DNA of 64,000 nucleotides from Algoriphagus chordae (GCF_003254055.1 NZ_QKZT01000010.1:1-64000); one strand, 5' to 3'. Counted from the stretch's first letter, positions 18,117-27,483 are shown. Notes: generated by a model not told the origin, from the sequence alone. Made by a program: numbers and translations.

Positions 18117-19472
18117 ATGAAAATCTATTTCAGTTCATTACTTCTATTCCTACTCCTTTCTTCTCAACTAGTTCTAGCCCAAACGGATACTGGAATTGAC
18201 AAGAAGGTTTTCACCTTCAAAATCGATACGGATATTGATCCTGCCATGACGCGTAGAGTGAAATTGGCACTAGAGAAAGCGGAACAAGAAGATGTTGATT
18301 TGATTATTATTGAGATGGATACTTATGGTGGAGCTGTGAATGACGCCGATGAGATCCGAACTATGATTCTCAATTTGAAAACCCCAGTTTATGTATTTAT
18401 AGATAAAGATGCTGCTTCTGCGGGAGCACTGATCTCTATCGCTACTGACAGTATTTATATGGCACCTGGCGGAAGTATCGGCGCAGCCACGGTAGTCAAT
18501 GGTACTGATGGAGCAGCAGCTCCAGACAAGTATCAATCCTATATGCGCTCCATGATGAGAAGTACAGCGGAAGCCAAAGGCCGTGATCCAAAAATTGCGG
18601 AGGCAATGGTAGATGAAAAAATTGAGATCGAAGGCGTATCAGAAGCTGGTTCTGTGATTACATTCTCTGTTTCTGAGGCAGAAAAATACGGTTTCTGTGA
18701 AGGTCAATATGATTCGATTAAAGATATTCTGATTGCCCAAAATCTCGAAGATGCTGAAATAATCGAATATGAAACCGGCTTCTCAGAGAAAATAATAGCC
18801 TTTTTCCTAAATCCAGCTGTAAGTGGCTTTTTGATTCTGATCATCATCGGAGGTTTGTATTTTGAATTGCAAACTCCAGGAGTGGGTTTCCCAATTCTCG
18901 CCTCTATGGTTGCAGTATTACTATATTTCACTCCTTACTATCTCAATGGCTTGGCAGAAAACTGGGAGATTATGGTCTTCTTTATAGGGGTGATTTTGTT
19001 AGCGGTGGAGCTGTTTGTAATACCCGGTTTCGGGATTTTTGGTGTACTTGGGATTGTCGGAATATTGACAGGTTTGGTACTTGGTATGATCCCCAATCAA
19101 AATTTCAACTTTGATTTTGTGCCAGCTGCAGATCTATTTGGAGCATTGCTCACCGTGATTTTAGCGGCCATCGCATCTGTAGGGATAGTTTTTTGGCTGA
19201 CTCCCAAAGTCAATGAATGGTCGGCGTTCAAGTTTATCTCACTTTCTACCACTCAGCAAAGAAGCGAAGGCTACACCTCGTCTTTCAACTCAGCCTTACT
19301 CAAGGGAAAAACTGGACTGGTTCACTCTAGATTAAGGCCAAGCGGGAAAATAGAAATAGATGGTGATGTCTATGACGCCTATTCACGAGGAGAATTTATT
19401 GATCAGGGTGAAAAAATCATCGTCATTTCCACGGAAGGCACTTCCTTGAAAGTGAAAAAATGGGAGGCTTGA
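18117..19472 (+). CDS. NfeD-type membrane-bound ClpP-class serine protease
   Basis: A 451-residue protein from the ATG at 18117, chosen because a signal peptide starts there (MKIYFSSLLLFLLLSS, cleavage after LAQ). A ClpP-fold protease domain (about 30-210) has VDLIIIEMDTYGG, the nucleophile Ser in KDAASAGALISIA and GGSIGAATVV. Four to five membrane spans follow (about 245-380), then a C-terminal NfeD OB-fold (GKTGLVHSRLRPSGKIEIDG to the end). Proteins of this full-length type cleave stomatin-like membrane proteins and are tied to membrane quality control. No stomatin/flotillin gene is next to it here, which is the usual partner. Confidence 0.92.
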   Translation: MKIYFSSLLLFLLLSSQLVLAQTDTGIDKKVFTFKIDTDIDPAMTRRVKLALEKAEQEDVDLIIIEMDTYGGAVNDADEIRTMILNLKTPVYVFIDKDAASAGALISIATDSIYMAPGGSIGAATVVNGTDGAAAPDKYQSYMRSMMRSTAEAKGRDPKIAEAMVDEKIEIEGVSEAGSVITFSVSEAEKYGFCEGQYDSIKDILIAQNLEDAEIIEYETGFSEKIIAFFLNPAVSGFLILIIIGGLYFELQTPGVGFPILASMVAVLLYFTPYYLNGLAENWEIMVFFIGVILLAVELFVIPGFGIFGVLGIVGILTGLVLGMIPNQNFNFDFVPAADLFGALLTVILAAIASVGIVFWLTPKVNEWSAFKFISLSTTQQRSEGYTSSFNSALLKGKTGLVHSRLRPSGKIEIDGDVYDAYSRGEFIDQGEKIIVISTEGTSLKVKKWEA

Positions 19473-19494
19473 TAGAAATTGGTAAGTTTGCGCC

Positions 19495-19869
19495 ATGAAT
19501 GGGACTCAGACGATTTACGAACTGATAGGCAAAGAACAAATCCGCTTACTTACCAGCTATTTCTATCAGGAAGTATCCACTAATGAAGCCTTGAAGAAGC
19601 TCTATCCCGAAGATTTGGCGCCTGCTGAGGAGCGTTTGTTTCTATTTTTGATCCAAGTTTTTGGTGGACCTGAAACTTATTCTGAGCAACGAGGCCATCC
19701 AAGACTGAGAATGCGGCACGCCAAGTGGAAAATAGATGCTGCCATGCGAGATCATTGGATGAATGCTATGCTCAACGCATTGGATCAACTTGAGCTTGAT
19801 CCGAATGTCCGCGAAGCCATGATGAGCTATTTCGTGAAGGCAGCTAATCACATGATCAACCATGAATAA
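19495..19869 (+). CDS. Group II truncated haemoglobin
   Basis: A 124-residue 2-over-2 globin. EERLFLFLIQVFGGPETYSE followed by RGHPRLRMRH is the trHbO signature, with the proximal haem ligand in RMRH (His75). The conserved Trp of helix G is in RDHWMNAML. Such proteins bind O2 and may handle NO or peroxide. The gene overlaps the next one by 8 bases and follows the NfeD gene by 22, so it is in a same-strand cluster. No reductase partner is encoded nearby. It may share a nitrosative theme with the RIC operon at 27-29 kb, which is inference. Confidence 0.92.
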   Translation: MNGTQTIYELIGKEQIRLLTSYFYQEVSTNEALKKLYPEDLAPAEERLFLFLIQVFGGPETYSEQRGHPRLRMRHAKWKIDAAMRDHWMNAMLNALDQLELDPNVREAMMSYFVKAANHMINHE

Positions 19870-20593
19870 GCTGTTTCCAAGGCTGTATTCGATCTATGCC
19901 GCATTAATCTTTACCCTGAGTTTTCTATTGATTTTCCCCTTTATCCTGATATGTATCTGGATTCCTGGCTGGAATAAATATGGTAGAAAAATCAACCGTT
20001 ACTGGGCTAGAGGCTATTTCCTCTGCATTTTCCTTCCTGTGGAATTTGAGAAGAGCGAGAAGATAGAAAAGAACAAACCCTACATATATTTAGCTAATCA
20101 CTTCTCTTACTTGGACATTGCCATGATGGGATTTATCCCTGGTGATGTGTTATTTGTGGGAAAAGCATCGATCCGGAAAGCACCTTTATTCGGTTATTAT
20201 TTCAAAAATCTCCATATCGCCGTGGATAGAGACAGATTGAGAAGCAGAGCTGAAACGATGAAGCAAACTGATCAAGCTCTTGAAAATGGTAGTTCAGTGA
20301 TCATTTTTCCTGAAGGAGGAATCTTCACTAAAAATCCACCACAGATGATTCCATTCAAGAATGGGGCTTTTCGAATGGCGAAAGACAAACAAATCCCGAT
20401 TATCCCTGTCACTTTATCCTATAATCATCTAATTTTACCCGACGACGGAAAGCTATTGGTACACTGGCGACCCGCCAAAATGATTCTCCATGAGCCATTA
20501 ATGCCTGAAAGTTTTGATTCTGAAAAAGCCTTGAAAGAAAAATGCTTCCAAGTAATTCAGACTCAACTCGAACTAGATAATTTAAACACATGA
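19862..20593 (+). CDS. 1-acyl-sn-glycerol-3-phosphate acyltransferase (PlsC-like)
   Basis: A 243-residue acyltransferase with an N-terminal membrane span (about 12-36). The catalytic H-x4-D motif is in ANHFSYLDIAMMG (about 79-91); the other blocks are LFVGKASIRKAPLFGYYF, IAVDRDRLRSR and IIFPEGGIF. It would acylate lysophosphatidic acid to phosphatidic acid at the inner membrane. Its start overlaps the globin gene by 8 bases and its stop overlaps gatC by 4 bases, so translation of the three is tightly linked although their functions are not obviously related. Confidence 0.92.
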   Translation: MNKLFPRLYSIYAALIFTLSFLLIFPFILICIWIPGWNKYGRKINRYWARGYFLCIFLPVEFEKSEKIEKNKPYIYLANHFSYLDIAMMGFIPGDVLFVGKASIRKAPLFGYYFKNLHIAVDRDRLRSRAETMKQTDQALENGSSVIIFPEGGIFTKNPPQMIPFKNGAFRMAKDKQIPIIPVTLSYNHLILPDDGKLLVHWRPAKMILHEPLMPESFDSEKALKEKCFQVIQTQLELDNLNT

Positions 20594-20877
20594 AAATAGA
20601 TACCAATTCAATCAAGAAAATTGCGCATTTAGCGAGATTGGAATTTGACGAAAGCTCTGCTGAGAAAATGTCAAAAGACATGAGTCAGATCCTCGACTGG
20701 GTAGAGCAATTGAGCGAAGTTGATACTGAAAATGTAGCACCTCTGACGACCATGTCTTCTGAAGTGAATGTGATGCGTGAAGACAAAGTAGGTCATCAGC
20801 TAGACCATGAATCAGGCCTTAAAAATGCTCCTAAGCGAGATGCTGATTACTTCCGTGTTCCTAAAGTAATGGAATAG
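20590..20877 (+). CDS. gatC: Asp-tRNA(Asn)/Glu-tRNA(Gln) amidotransferase subunit C
   Basis: A 95-residue GatC: IDTNSIKKIAHLARLEFDES, MSQILDWVEQLSEVDTENV, then MREDKVG and the C-terminal APKRDADYFRVPKVME, which is the standard ending. GatC is the small stabilising subunit of GatCAB, which amidates Glu-tRNA(Gln) and Asp-tRNA(Asn). gatA and gatB are not in the window, so the operon is dispersed as in many Bacteroidota. The ATG overlaps the acyltransferase stop codon. Confidence 0.96.
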   Translation: MKIDTNSIKKIAHLARLEFDESSAEKMSKDMSQILDWVEQLSEVDTENVAPLTTMSSEVNVMREDKVGHQLDHESGLKNAPKRDADYFRVPKVME

Positions 20878-20882
20878 CAGAT

Positions 20883-23666
20883 TTGAAAAACACATTGAAA
20901 ACCTCCAAAGCATTTAAAATCTTAGCCCTCCTATTCATAGTTTCAGGAGGGCTTTTTGCGCTGAATTACCTGATTTTTGATGCACAACCCTATGTCAATA
21001 TTCAAGCGGGCTCGTTTCTGGATACCATAGCAATTCCGTTTGACTGGGTTCAAATTGGCCCAATTTCCTTTCCGATTAAGGTTGACAATTACCTTGTTTT
21101 TCAGGAATTCAAAGCCTTAGCACCTGAGCTGCATGTAAAAGAATCGTATGTTTATGCAGGCATCGTCTGGCTGGGAGCGGTTTCCGTATTGACCTTACTA
21201 ACTGAATTCAAAAAGACATATTTCATTATTGGCGGCATCCTTTGGATTGCTTTGCTCACACTTAGCAATTTCAATGGACTGAATATTGGTGGTCAAAGTG
21301 CCAACTATCCCTTGCTCATTCTTCTCTCTGGCAGTCTTTTACCTTTAATATATTTTCACCTCTGGGGCCAAAACATTCATCTTGCTATCAAATGGCTAGT
21401 GTTTTTTGCAGGGACATTTGCTGCTCTTGCTATACTCGTCAGCCTAAGTTCAATAGATAGTCCAGCAATCTACCTTGCCGAACACAGTTTGATGATAGGT
21501 TTTGGTCTCGCGCTTACTTGGGTATTTTGGAATGGACACGGAGTACTTTCAGGTATTTACATTTTACTTGCTAGAGCCAACCGAAATCTCAACCTCAACA
21601 TCAGCGTCCAAATCAGTATCATTGCCCTGCTGTATTTGGGCACAGTTTTCTATATTCTTCTTGATTTGCAGCGGGAATTGCATCCCTCTTTCACCGCATT
21701 CTCTGCGCTATTTCTCCTTATACCTATAGGTATATTTGGATGGATTTCAATAGGTGAAAAAGTAAATCAAAGTGATCAATTGGTCTCGAGACCTGCAGTG
21801 ATCAAGGCACTCCATTTAATAGGTTTTGGTCTAGCATTATGGCTTGTTTGGAAATTGAAATTATCAGGAAATCAGCCAGGAGAAGAGCTGTACAAGCATC
21901 TATTGGTTTATTCTCAACTTGGTTTTTCCTTATTCTTCTTTATCTATCTGATGGCCAATTTCATGTCCGTCATGAATTCTGGAAAATCTGTAGAAACGAT
22001 TCTTTACAAACCATACTCTCTTGTTTATTACCATGTTAGGATAGGTGGGTTAATTGCAATTCTAGTCCTGATGACTTATGCTGGCGGAATAGTAGGTGTT
22101 CAGGCCAACGGTATGACAAGTAATATTCTTGCTGATTATTACTACCTGATTGACAAGAAACTAGAAGCAAGTATTCTATACGAAAATGCCTGGTTGCGCT
22201 ATCGTAAAAACCCTAAAGCAAAATTCCTAACTGCGAAATTGCTATTTGATCTAAAGCAGCCAACACTGGCAAAGCAAAACTTGGAAGAAAGCTTTACCGA
22301 AGCCCCGCAAGTAGATAATATCCTACTTTTGAGCGAAAGGCTTCATCAAGAAAACAAGGTTTTCGAAGCGATCTATTACTTGGAAAAAGGACTTGAAATT
22401 TTTCCTGACACTCCTCAGTTGATCAATAACTTGAGTTTGATTTATACAAAGGTCAATAAGTCAACTGAAGCATTGGACTTGATGAGAAAGTTAGATACTG
22501 ATCAGCCAGTGTTGAATTCAAATCTAAGTGCTTTACAAACTAAACTTGGTCAACCGGAAATCAATCCAAGTTCAAATTCGGATTTGATCTCACAACTTAA
22601 CGAGCTTGCCTCATCGAATGCTTTAGCCAATATTCCTCCTGAGGAGCTAGCAAATTCAATTCAAGAAAAGTTGCTGACTGAAACCTCTCCTATGCTGATC
22701 AATGCTGGGTGGAGAAATCTAATGTCAGAGATCAATAGAAATGATCCGAGTTCAGACTTAGCCTTCTTGGATAGTTTAGGGCAAATAACTGAAATGACAG
22801 ACTACCTCATGTCCATGCAAGAGACTGCTGTGATTCGAAGTATGGCGGCAGGAAGGGTGACTGAAGCGGTGAAAAATCTGAATGGCTTAGCCTTTAGGAA
22901 TCCCAATGATGCAGCTTATTACCTTCAGCTATCGGGTAGCATTTTGGCACAAAATCTAGACTTCCGAAAAGCTGCCAATGAATTTATCGCAGCTGAGGAT
23001 AAAGGCTTTCAAGGATTCAGTACGCATCACTGGAGTATTTTTGGATTAGCAGGAATGCCCGAAAAAGCAGTAGAAATTCGTGATAAATATCAAGTTCGGC
23101 TACCAGCTTATGTTTCTAATGAGGATAATACCATTCCAGAATACTTGCAAATAATCGGTAGGTTTCATGAAAGTTCAGCAGAAACACTACTGTCTCAATG
23201 GCGGGCACTTGGCGAAAATGCCTTGAAAACGGACATCGCAATTCGCCTGATTGCATACAAGGCCCATGGCTTATCTAAAGAAAACTTGAAAGAAATAGGC
23301 AATTTTATTTCTGATAGAATCGGCCCACAACCTGAGATGGAAACTTTTGTAAATAATCCTGATCTCAAGAACATAGATGCTATTAATGCATTTATCTCCT
23401 GGATAAAAGCAAGTGATGACTTGACAGCCAACCCATATCTTAGTCCATTGATTATTAGCGCAGTAGAGATAAATACTGATCCACTAGATCAATATGAAAT
23501 CTTGAATAATGCTACTGAATTCAATCACGACCCTATCTTATGGATTAGAAAAATCAAGGCTGCAAAAGAAGCTGGACTTGACAACTACGCTGATGAATCC
23601 TTAGAAATTATCAAACAATGGGTCGAGCCAGATGAGCTAGAAGCCCTTCTAAACAGGAACTATTGA
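20883..23666 (+). CDS. Large membrane protein with TPR-like C-terminal half
   Basis: A 927-residue protein with a TTG start (MKNTLKTSKAFK) six bases after gatC; no ATG lies before the first membrane span, so a TTG or a nearby TTG at 20895 must be used. The first half (about 12-420) holds roughly ten to twelve hydrophobic spans. The second half is helical and repeat-rich: ADYYYLIDKKLEASILYENA, FEAIYYLEKGLEIFPDTPQL and QLINNLSLIYTKVNKSTEAL are TPR units. Family unknown. Similar large membrane-TPR proteins occur widely in Bacteroidota. It could scaffold an envelope complex; that is only inference. Confidence 0.75.
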   Translation: MKNTLKTSKAFKILALLFIVSGGLFALNYLIFDAQPYVNIQAGSFLDTIAIPFDWVQIGPISFPIKVDNYLVFQEFKALAPELHVKESYVYAGIVWLGAVSVLTLLTEFKKTYFIIGGILWIALLTLSNFNGLNIGGQSANYPLLILLSGSLLPLIYFHLWGQNIHLAIKWLVFFAGTFAALAILVSLSSIDSPAIYLAEHSLMIGFGLALTWVFWNGHGVLSGIYILLARANRNLNLNISVQISIIALLYLGTVFYILLDLQRELHPSFTAFSALFLLIPIGIFGWISIGEKVNQSDQLVSRPAVIKALHLIGFGLALWLVWKLKLSGNQPGEELYKHLLVYSQLGFSLFFFIYLMANFMSVMNSGKSVETILYKPYSLVYYHVRIGGLIAILVLMTYAGGIVGVQANGMTSNILADYYYLIDKKLEASILYENAWLRYRKNPKAKFLTAKLLFDLKQPTLAKQNLEESFTEAPQVDNILLLSERLHQENKVFEAIYYLEKGLEIFPDTPQLINNLSLIYTKVNKSTEALDLMRKLDTDQPVLNSNLSALQTKLGQPEINPSSNSDLISQLNELASSNALANIPPEELANSIQEKLLTETSPMLINAGWRNLMSEINRNDPSSDLAFLDSLGQITEMTDYLMSMQETAVIRSMAAGRVTEAVKNLNGLAFRNPNDAAYYLQLSGSILAQNLDFRKAANEFIAAEDKGFQGFSTHHWSIFGLAGMPEKAVEIRDKYQVRLPAYVSNEDNTIPEYLQIIGRFHESSAETLLSQWRALGENALKTDIAIRLIAYKAHGLSKENLKEIGNFISDRIGPQPEMETFVNNPDLKNIDAINAFISWIKASDDLTANPYLSPLIISAVEINTDPLDQYEILNNATEFNHDPILWIRKIKAAKEAGLDNYADESLEIIKQWVEPDELEALLNRNY

Positions 23667-23742
23667 ACCCTATTAACGTTTTTTGTAATGTTAGAAATTA
23701 AATTTACAAGCCAAAATAGTATCTTTAGCAAAATCCCCAAGC

Positions 23743-24459
23743 ATGACTAAAATTATAGAGACTACCGAAATTAATAAAACATACAGAATGGGCTCTGAAG
23801 TAATTCAAGCACTCAAGTCCGTTTCAATTTCTGTAAATAAAGGCGAATATGTAGCTTTTATGGGACCGTCAGGTTCGGGGAAATCAACTTTAATGAATAT
23901 AATTGGCTGTCTTGACACTCCTACCTCTGGGACTTATATCCTTAATAATAAGGATGTTTCGGATATGACTGAGAATGAATTGGCCGAGATCAGAAATAAG
24001 GAAATCGGATTCGTATTTCAAACATTCAACCTATTACCTAGAGCAAGCTGTTTGGAAAATGTAGCACTTCCACTTGTCTATGCAGGTATGAGCAAATCAG
24101 ATCGGGAAGAAATCGCATTTCAAGCCTTATCAAATGTAGGTCTTGGCGATAGAACCAAGCACCGCCCAAATGAACTTTCTGGTGGTCAACGTCAACGAGT
24201 AGCGATTGCTAGAGCTTTGGTCAACACACCAAGTATCATACTTGCCGATGAGCCAACGGGTAACTTGGACTCTAAGACTTCCCATGATATTATGGAGCTT
24301 TTTCACGAGTTGCACTCAAAAGGCAACACGATTATTATGGTAACGCACGAAGATGATATTGCACATTATGCACACAGAATCGTAAGATTGCGTGATGGAT
24401 TAGTCGAAACAGACACGATAAATCCGAATCCTACCCGTGGAATTGCAATGCACGCCTAA
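23743..24459 (+). CDS. ABC transporter ATP-binding protein, LolD/MacB-like, without permease
   Basis: A 238-residue ATPase of the LolD/MacB/YknY group. Walker A is GPSGSGKST (about 44), the Q-loop is in [17 protein letters not shown], the signature is [15 protein letters not shown], Walker B is [12 protein letters not shown] and the switch His is in MVTHEDD. Proteins of this type drive mechanotransmission or release of lipoproteins and peptides with a FtsX-like permease. No permease gene is next to it here, so it must pair with one elsewhere. It sits alone between the TPR membrane protein and the PduO gene. Confidence 0.93.
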   Translation: MTKIIETTEINKTYRMGSEVIQALKSVSISVNKGEYVAFMGPSGSGKSTLMNIIGCLDTPTSGTYILNNKDVSDMTENELAEIRNKEIGFVFQTFNLLPRASCLENVALPLVYAGMSKSDREEIAFQALSNVGLGDRTKHRPNELSGGQRQRVAIARALVNTPSIILADEPTGNLDSKTSHDIMELFHELHSKGNTIIMVTHEDDIAHYAHRIVRLRDGLVETDTINPNPTRGIAMHA

Positions 24460-24487
24460 TCACACCTTATAATTTCAAATAGATTCT

Positions 24488-24495
24488 TATTTTTG
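24488..24495 (+). promoter_or_regulatory. Bacteroidota -7 box ahead of the PduO-type gene
   Basis: TATTTTTG, a full TAnnTTTG match, lies 24 bases before the ATG at 24520. The matching -33 TTTG is not obvious. AAGGAG directly precedes the ATG. Confidence 0.45.
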
Positions 24496-24519
24496 TCCTA
24501 AGAGAAGACGGACAAGGAG

Positions 24520-25071
24520 ATGAAAATCTATACTAAAACAGGCGATCAAGGAACCACATCATTGTTGGGAGGAACACGTGTACCCAAATCTGATTTGAGA
24601 ATAGATGCCTATGGGACTGTAGATGAGCTCAACTCTTATATAGGGCTGCTCCGTGATCAAGCTGTAAATGACAAACGATCTGATCTTTTAAAGGAAATTC
24701 AGGATCGCTTATTTACTCTTGGCGCTGATCTGGCCACAGCTCCTGGCAAAGACAAAGTAAAAAAACCAGACTTACATCAAGCTGATATAGAAATTCTGGA
24801 AAAAGAAATGGATCGAATGCAAGATTTGCTTCCTCCTCTTAGGGCTTTTATACTCCCAGGTGGACATCAATCCGTTTCATTTTGTCATCTTGCACGTACC
24901 GTCTGCCGTCGAGCAGAACGAATTACTGTTGAATTAACTTCTTTAGAACCAGTTTCTCAATTAGTCATTCAATACTTAAACCGACTTTCCGATTTTCTTT
25001 TCGTCCTTGGCCGAATGATGGCTCAAGAGCTTGAAGTAGAAGAAGTAACCTGGAATCCCAGAAATATATAA
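24520..25071 (+). CDS. Cob(I)yrinic acid a,c-diamide adenosyltransferase, PduO type
   Basis: A 183-residue ATP:corrinoid adenosyltransferase of the PduO/MMAB family. The N-terminal MKIYTKTGDQGTTSLLGG is the ATP-binding signature, followed by DLRIDAYGTVDELNSYIG; the conserved Arg/Glu segment CRRAERITVEL lies near 128 and the C-terminus is YLNRLSDFLFVLGRM. It makes adenosylcobalamin from cob(I)alamin. It points to use of imported or salvaged B12, which also serves the MetH in this window as methylcobalamin. No B12 biosynthesis gene or cobalamin riboswitch is seen. Confidence 0.94.
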   Translation: MKIYTKTGDQGTTSLLGGTRVPKSDLRIDAYGTVDELNSYIGLLRDQAVNDKRSDLLKEIQDRLFTLGADLATAPGKDKVKKPDLHQADIEILEKEMDRMQDLLPPLRAFILPGGHQSVSFCHLARTVCRRAERITVELTSLEPVSQLVIQYLNRLSDFLFVLGRMMAQELEVEEVTWNPRNI

Positions 25072-25108
25072 TTAGCTACCTGGCTCAGCCAGATTAAAGG
25101 CAAAAACA

Positions 25109-26176
25109 ATGAAGACACAACTTGCCCTGCCGATAACTAAAGTTCAGAACTCTAGATTAGCGGAAACAGATTTTTCCAACTTAGTTTTTGGACGCACCGT
25201 CAGCGATCACATGTTTGTGGCTGATTACAAAAATGGAGAATGGTCTGATCTTAGAATTGAGCCTTATGCTCCTTTAAGTTTGAATCCTGCCAATGCTACA
25301 CTGCATTACGGCCAATCAATTTTTGAAGGATTGAAAGCCTATAAGAATGAAGATGGGCAAATCTTAGTCTTCCGTGCTGATGCAAACTGGAGAAGAATGA
25401 ATGAGTCAGCAGAAAGAATGTGCATGCCATACCTTCCAGAAGAAATCTTTATGGAAGGAATGACACAGTTGCTCGACCTCGATAGAAACTGGGTACCTAC
25501 TGCTAAAGGAGCCTCACTTTATGTGAGACCTTATATGTTTGCTACTGATGATTACATTGGAGTCAAGCCTTCTGATAGTTATAAATTCATCATTTTCACC
25601 TGTCCAGTAGGAAACTACTACAACAAACCCGTAAGTGTCAAGGTAGAAACAACTTTTACCCGTGCTAATGAAGGTGGAACAGGTGCAGCCAAAACAGCAG
25701 GTAATTACGCCGCATCACTTTATCCTGCACGACAAGCACAAAAAGCAGGTTACGATCAACTGCTTTGGACAGATGGGAAATCGCACAGTAAGATCGAGGA
25801 ATCTGGTACCATGAACATCATGTTCAAAATCAACGGTACTATTATCACTGCTCCTACGACTACCGGAACAATCCTGAAAGGAATTACAAGGAACTCGGTT
25901 ATACAATTGGCGAAAGATTGGGACGAGACTCTAGAAGAAAGATTCCTAACCGTAGCAGAATTGGAAAAAGCTTTAATAGATGGGACACTTGAGGAAGCCT
26001 TCGGAACAGGTACTGCCGCTACGATCGCACATGTAGAACGAATCAATGTGAATGGAAAAGACTATACCCTTCCAACAAAACCTGCTGATGCATTTTCGCA
26101 TAGAGTACTTGCAGAACTAGATGGAATCAAATATGCTGAGCTGGCAGATCCACATAATTGGATCATTTCAATCTAA
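25109..26176 (+). CDS. ilvE: Branched-chain amino acid aminotransferase (class II form)
   Basis: A 355-residue PLP-dependent transaminase of fold type IV, the longer form of BCAT. Visible blocks are FGRTVSDHMFVADYKNGEW, ATLHYGQSIFEGLKAYKNED, RMNESAERMCMPYLP, YVRPYMFATDDYIGV and, around the PLP lysine, GTGAAKTAGNYAASLYPA. KIEESGTMNIMF and GITRNSVIQLAKDW follow. It makes Val, Leu and Ile from their 2-oxo acids, or degrades them. A short dyad (25080-25092) lies upstream without a T-run. A strong bidirectional terminator follows. Confidence 0.95.
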   Translation: MKTQLALPITKVQNSRLAETDFSNLVFGRTVSDHMFVADYKNGEWSDLRIEPYAPLSLNPANATLHYGQSIFEGLKAYKNEDGQILVFRADANWRRMNESAERMCMPYLPEEIFMEGMTQLLDLDRNWVPTAKGASLYVRPYMFATDDYIGVKPSDSYKFIIFTCPVGNYYNKPVSVKVETTFTRANEGGTGAAKTAGNYAASLYPARQAQKAGYDQLLWTDGKSHSKIEESGTMNIMFKINGTIITAPTTTGTILKGITRNSVIQLAKDWDETLEERFLTVAELEKALIDGTLEEAFGTGTAATIAHVERINVNGKDYTLPTKPADAFSHRVLAELDGIKYAELADPHNWIISI

Positions 26177-26189
26177 AAAAACACACTTA

Positions 26190-26239
26190 CATAATGTAAA
26201 AGGCTGTCTATTCAAAATAGGCAGCCTTTTTACATTATG
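26190..26239. terminator. Bidirectional terminator between ilvE and Rnk-like gene
   Basis: A long near-perfect inverted repeat: arms CATAATGTAAAAGGCTG (from 26190) and its complement ending at 26239, with A-rich and T-rich flanks. It overlaps the last codons of the convergent Rnk-like gene (stop at 26235) and follows ilvE directly. Confidence 0.88.
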
Positions 26240-26618
26240 AAACAACAGAAGTTCCAACCGTTAGAATTTTTAATTTTTTCAAACCCCCAGGCAATACCCA
26301 TTCAATCTCCATCCCTTCCTGGAAACCAATAAGCGCAACTCCAAGAGGAGAAAGAATAGACAGCTTCTTTTCAGCTATGTTGCCATCCTTGGGTAATGTC
26401 AATTGGAAATTCAACAGTTGACCGGAAGAGACATCCTGAACTTCAAAAACTGAGTTAATACGAATTACCTGAGGTTCAATTTTTGAATCAGGAACTTTCT
26501 TGGCTTTTTCTATCTCTCTAGCAAGCAAAGAAATTTCCTTGGTAATCATATGGGAAGGAGTATTTAAGATCAACTCCTTGATAGTGCTATAATCTGATTT
26601 GGTGAGTATCGGCTTCAT
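26235..26618 (-). CDS. Rnk / GreA-GreB C-terminal domain protein
   Basis: A 127-residue protein from the ATG at 26618 (MKPILTKSDYSTIKELI); a start 9 codons earlier is open but has no matching conservation. The N-terminus forms a short helical segment, and the rest is the FKBP-like C-terminal domain of GreA/GreB/Rnk: VIRINSVFEVQDVSSGQLLN, FQLTLPKDG, KLSILSPLGVALIGFQEGMEI and WVLPGG. It lacks the long coiled coil that enters the RNA polymerase channel in GreA. It probably binds polymerase as Rnk does; exact effect unknown. A hairpin (26641-26662) lies in its leader. Confidence 0.88.
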   Translation of the reverse strand: MKPILTKSDYSTIKELILNTPSHMITKEISLLAREIEKAKKVPDSKIEPQVIRINSVFEVQDVSSGQLLNFQLTLPKDGNIAEKKLSILSPLGVALIGFQEGMEIEWVLPGGLKKLKILTVGTSVVS

Positions 26619-26988
26619 ATTAATAAAATAAATAAGTGAACCCAAGGCTATTATGCCTCGGGTAAGAAATGAGTGAAGTCTGTAAAAATTGCCCTCCTTA
26701 CGTAATAATAGAAATCACTGAGGGCTAAGGAATAAAGGCTTTATTCTTTTGGCAAAGCACACTAACATCTGGACTGACGGCTAGAGCTGCAGTTAAAATA
26801 CCAAATGGAATATGTGATTTAAGTGAATTCAAAATCTGATTATTTTCATTAAAACAGCCAAATAGGTAAATCCCTGCTATTTCTATTACTTATACCACCT
26901 ACGTTGATTCACCAAAAAAGGTTGACACATTAATGAATACAGAGATAAATAGTTCGATTTACCTCTGCAAAAGAAAACCACACAAAAA
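26619..26988. other. Intergenic region between Rnk-like and HHE genes
   Basis: About 370 bases, AT-rich, no gene seen. It contains an imperfect hairpin at 26641-26662 next to the Rnk-like gene and a 7-bp stem with GGC loop at 26730-26746, neither with a strong T-run. One of them may end transcription of the RIC-HHE operon, which stops at 26989. Confidence 0.45.
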
Positions 26989-27483
26989 CTAAGATCTATT
27001 CCGCTTCTGATTTCTTCCAGTTCCAATAATCATCTCCCATTCTTGTTCTTCTTCGTCGGCTGAGTTATGCTGATCTACTGCAGCCAATTGCTCAGGATTT
27101 GCTACCTCTTGGATTTGATTGAAAAGAATACGCTCTTCAAATCGAATGTGTTTCTCTAAAGCAACCTGTAGGTAATTCAAAAACTCATAATCCATTTCAT
27201 CCTGAGAAAACAGCTTTTTCAATTCAGCATGTTCTGCAAGAGCCTGTTGTATGAGCTCGTTTTCCGCTCCCAATATTGGAAATACTACAGCTTCCTCCTC
27301 AGCAAAATGTGAAATCAAATGAGCATCCCAGAACCAAAGTGCATGAGCCTTCATTCTATTTACATCAATTCCTCTCTTCACTCCAGATCTAATCTTCCAG
27401 CAGAACAATAAGCCGTGATGGTGATCACGGCTTAAAGGCTGAAGTACTAGGTGTCTTTTTATTGGCTTATTAGGCATAGACAA
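26989..27483 (-). CDS. Hemerythrin HHE-domain protein
   Basis: A 164-residue cytoplasmic protein with a single HHE cation-binding domain. Metal ligands expected from the pattern are the His in LSRDHHHGLLFCWK (about 21), HFAEEEAVVFP (about 56-65) and FRFEER-type KHIRFEERILF (near 111). The C-terminus is polar (EEEQEWEMIIGTGRNQKRNRS). It probably forms a di-iron site. The gene overlaps the end of the RIC gene by 14 bases and is the last gene of a three-gene operon with a membrane protein and RIC. It may cooperate in iron-sulfur repair or sense O2/NO; that is inference. Confidence 0.85.
   Translation of the reverse strand: MSMPNKPIKRHLVLQPLSRDHHHGLLFCWKIRSGVKRGIDVNRMKAHALWFWDAHLISHFAEEEAVVFPILGAENELIQQALAEHAELKKLFSQDEMDYEFLNYLQVALEKHIRFEERILFNQIQEVANPEQLAAVDQHNSADEEEQEWEMIIGTGRNQKRNRS

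Noticed and set aside
26641-26746. Hairpins upstream of the Rnk-like gene as a riboswitch or RNA
   Set aside because: Short stems with mismatches, no conserved aptamer core recognised, no clear T-run.
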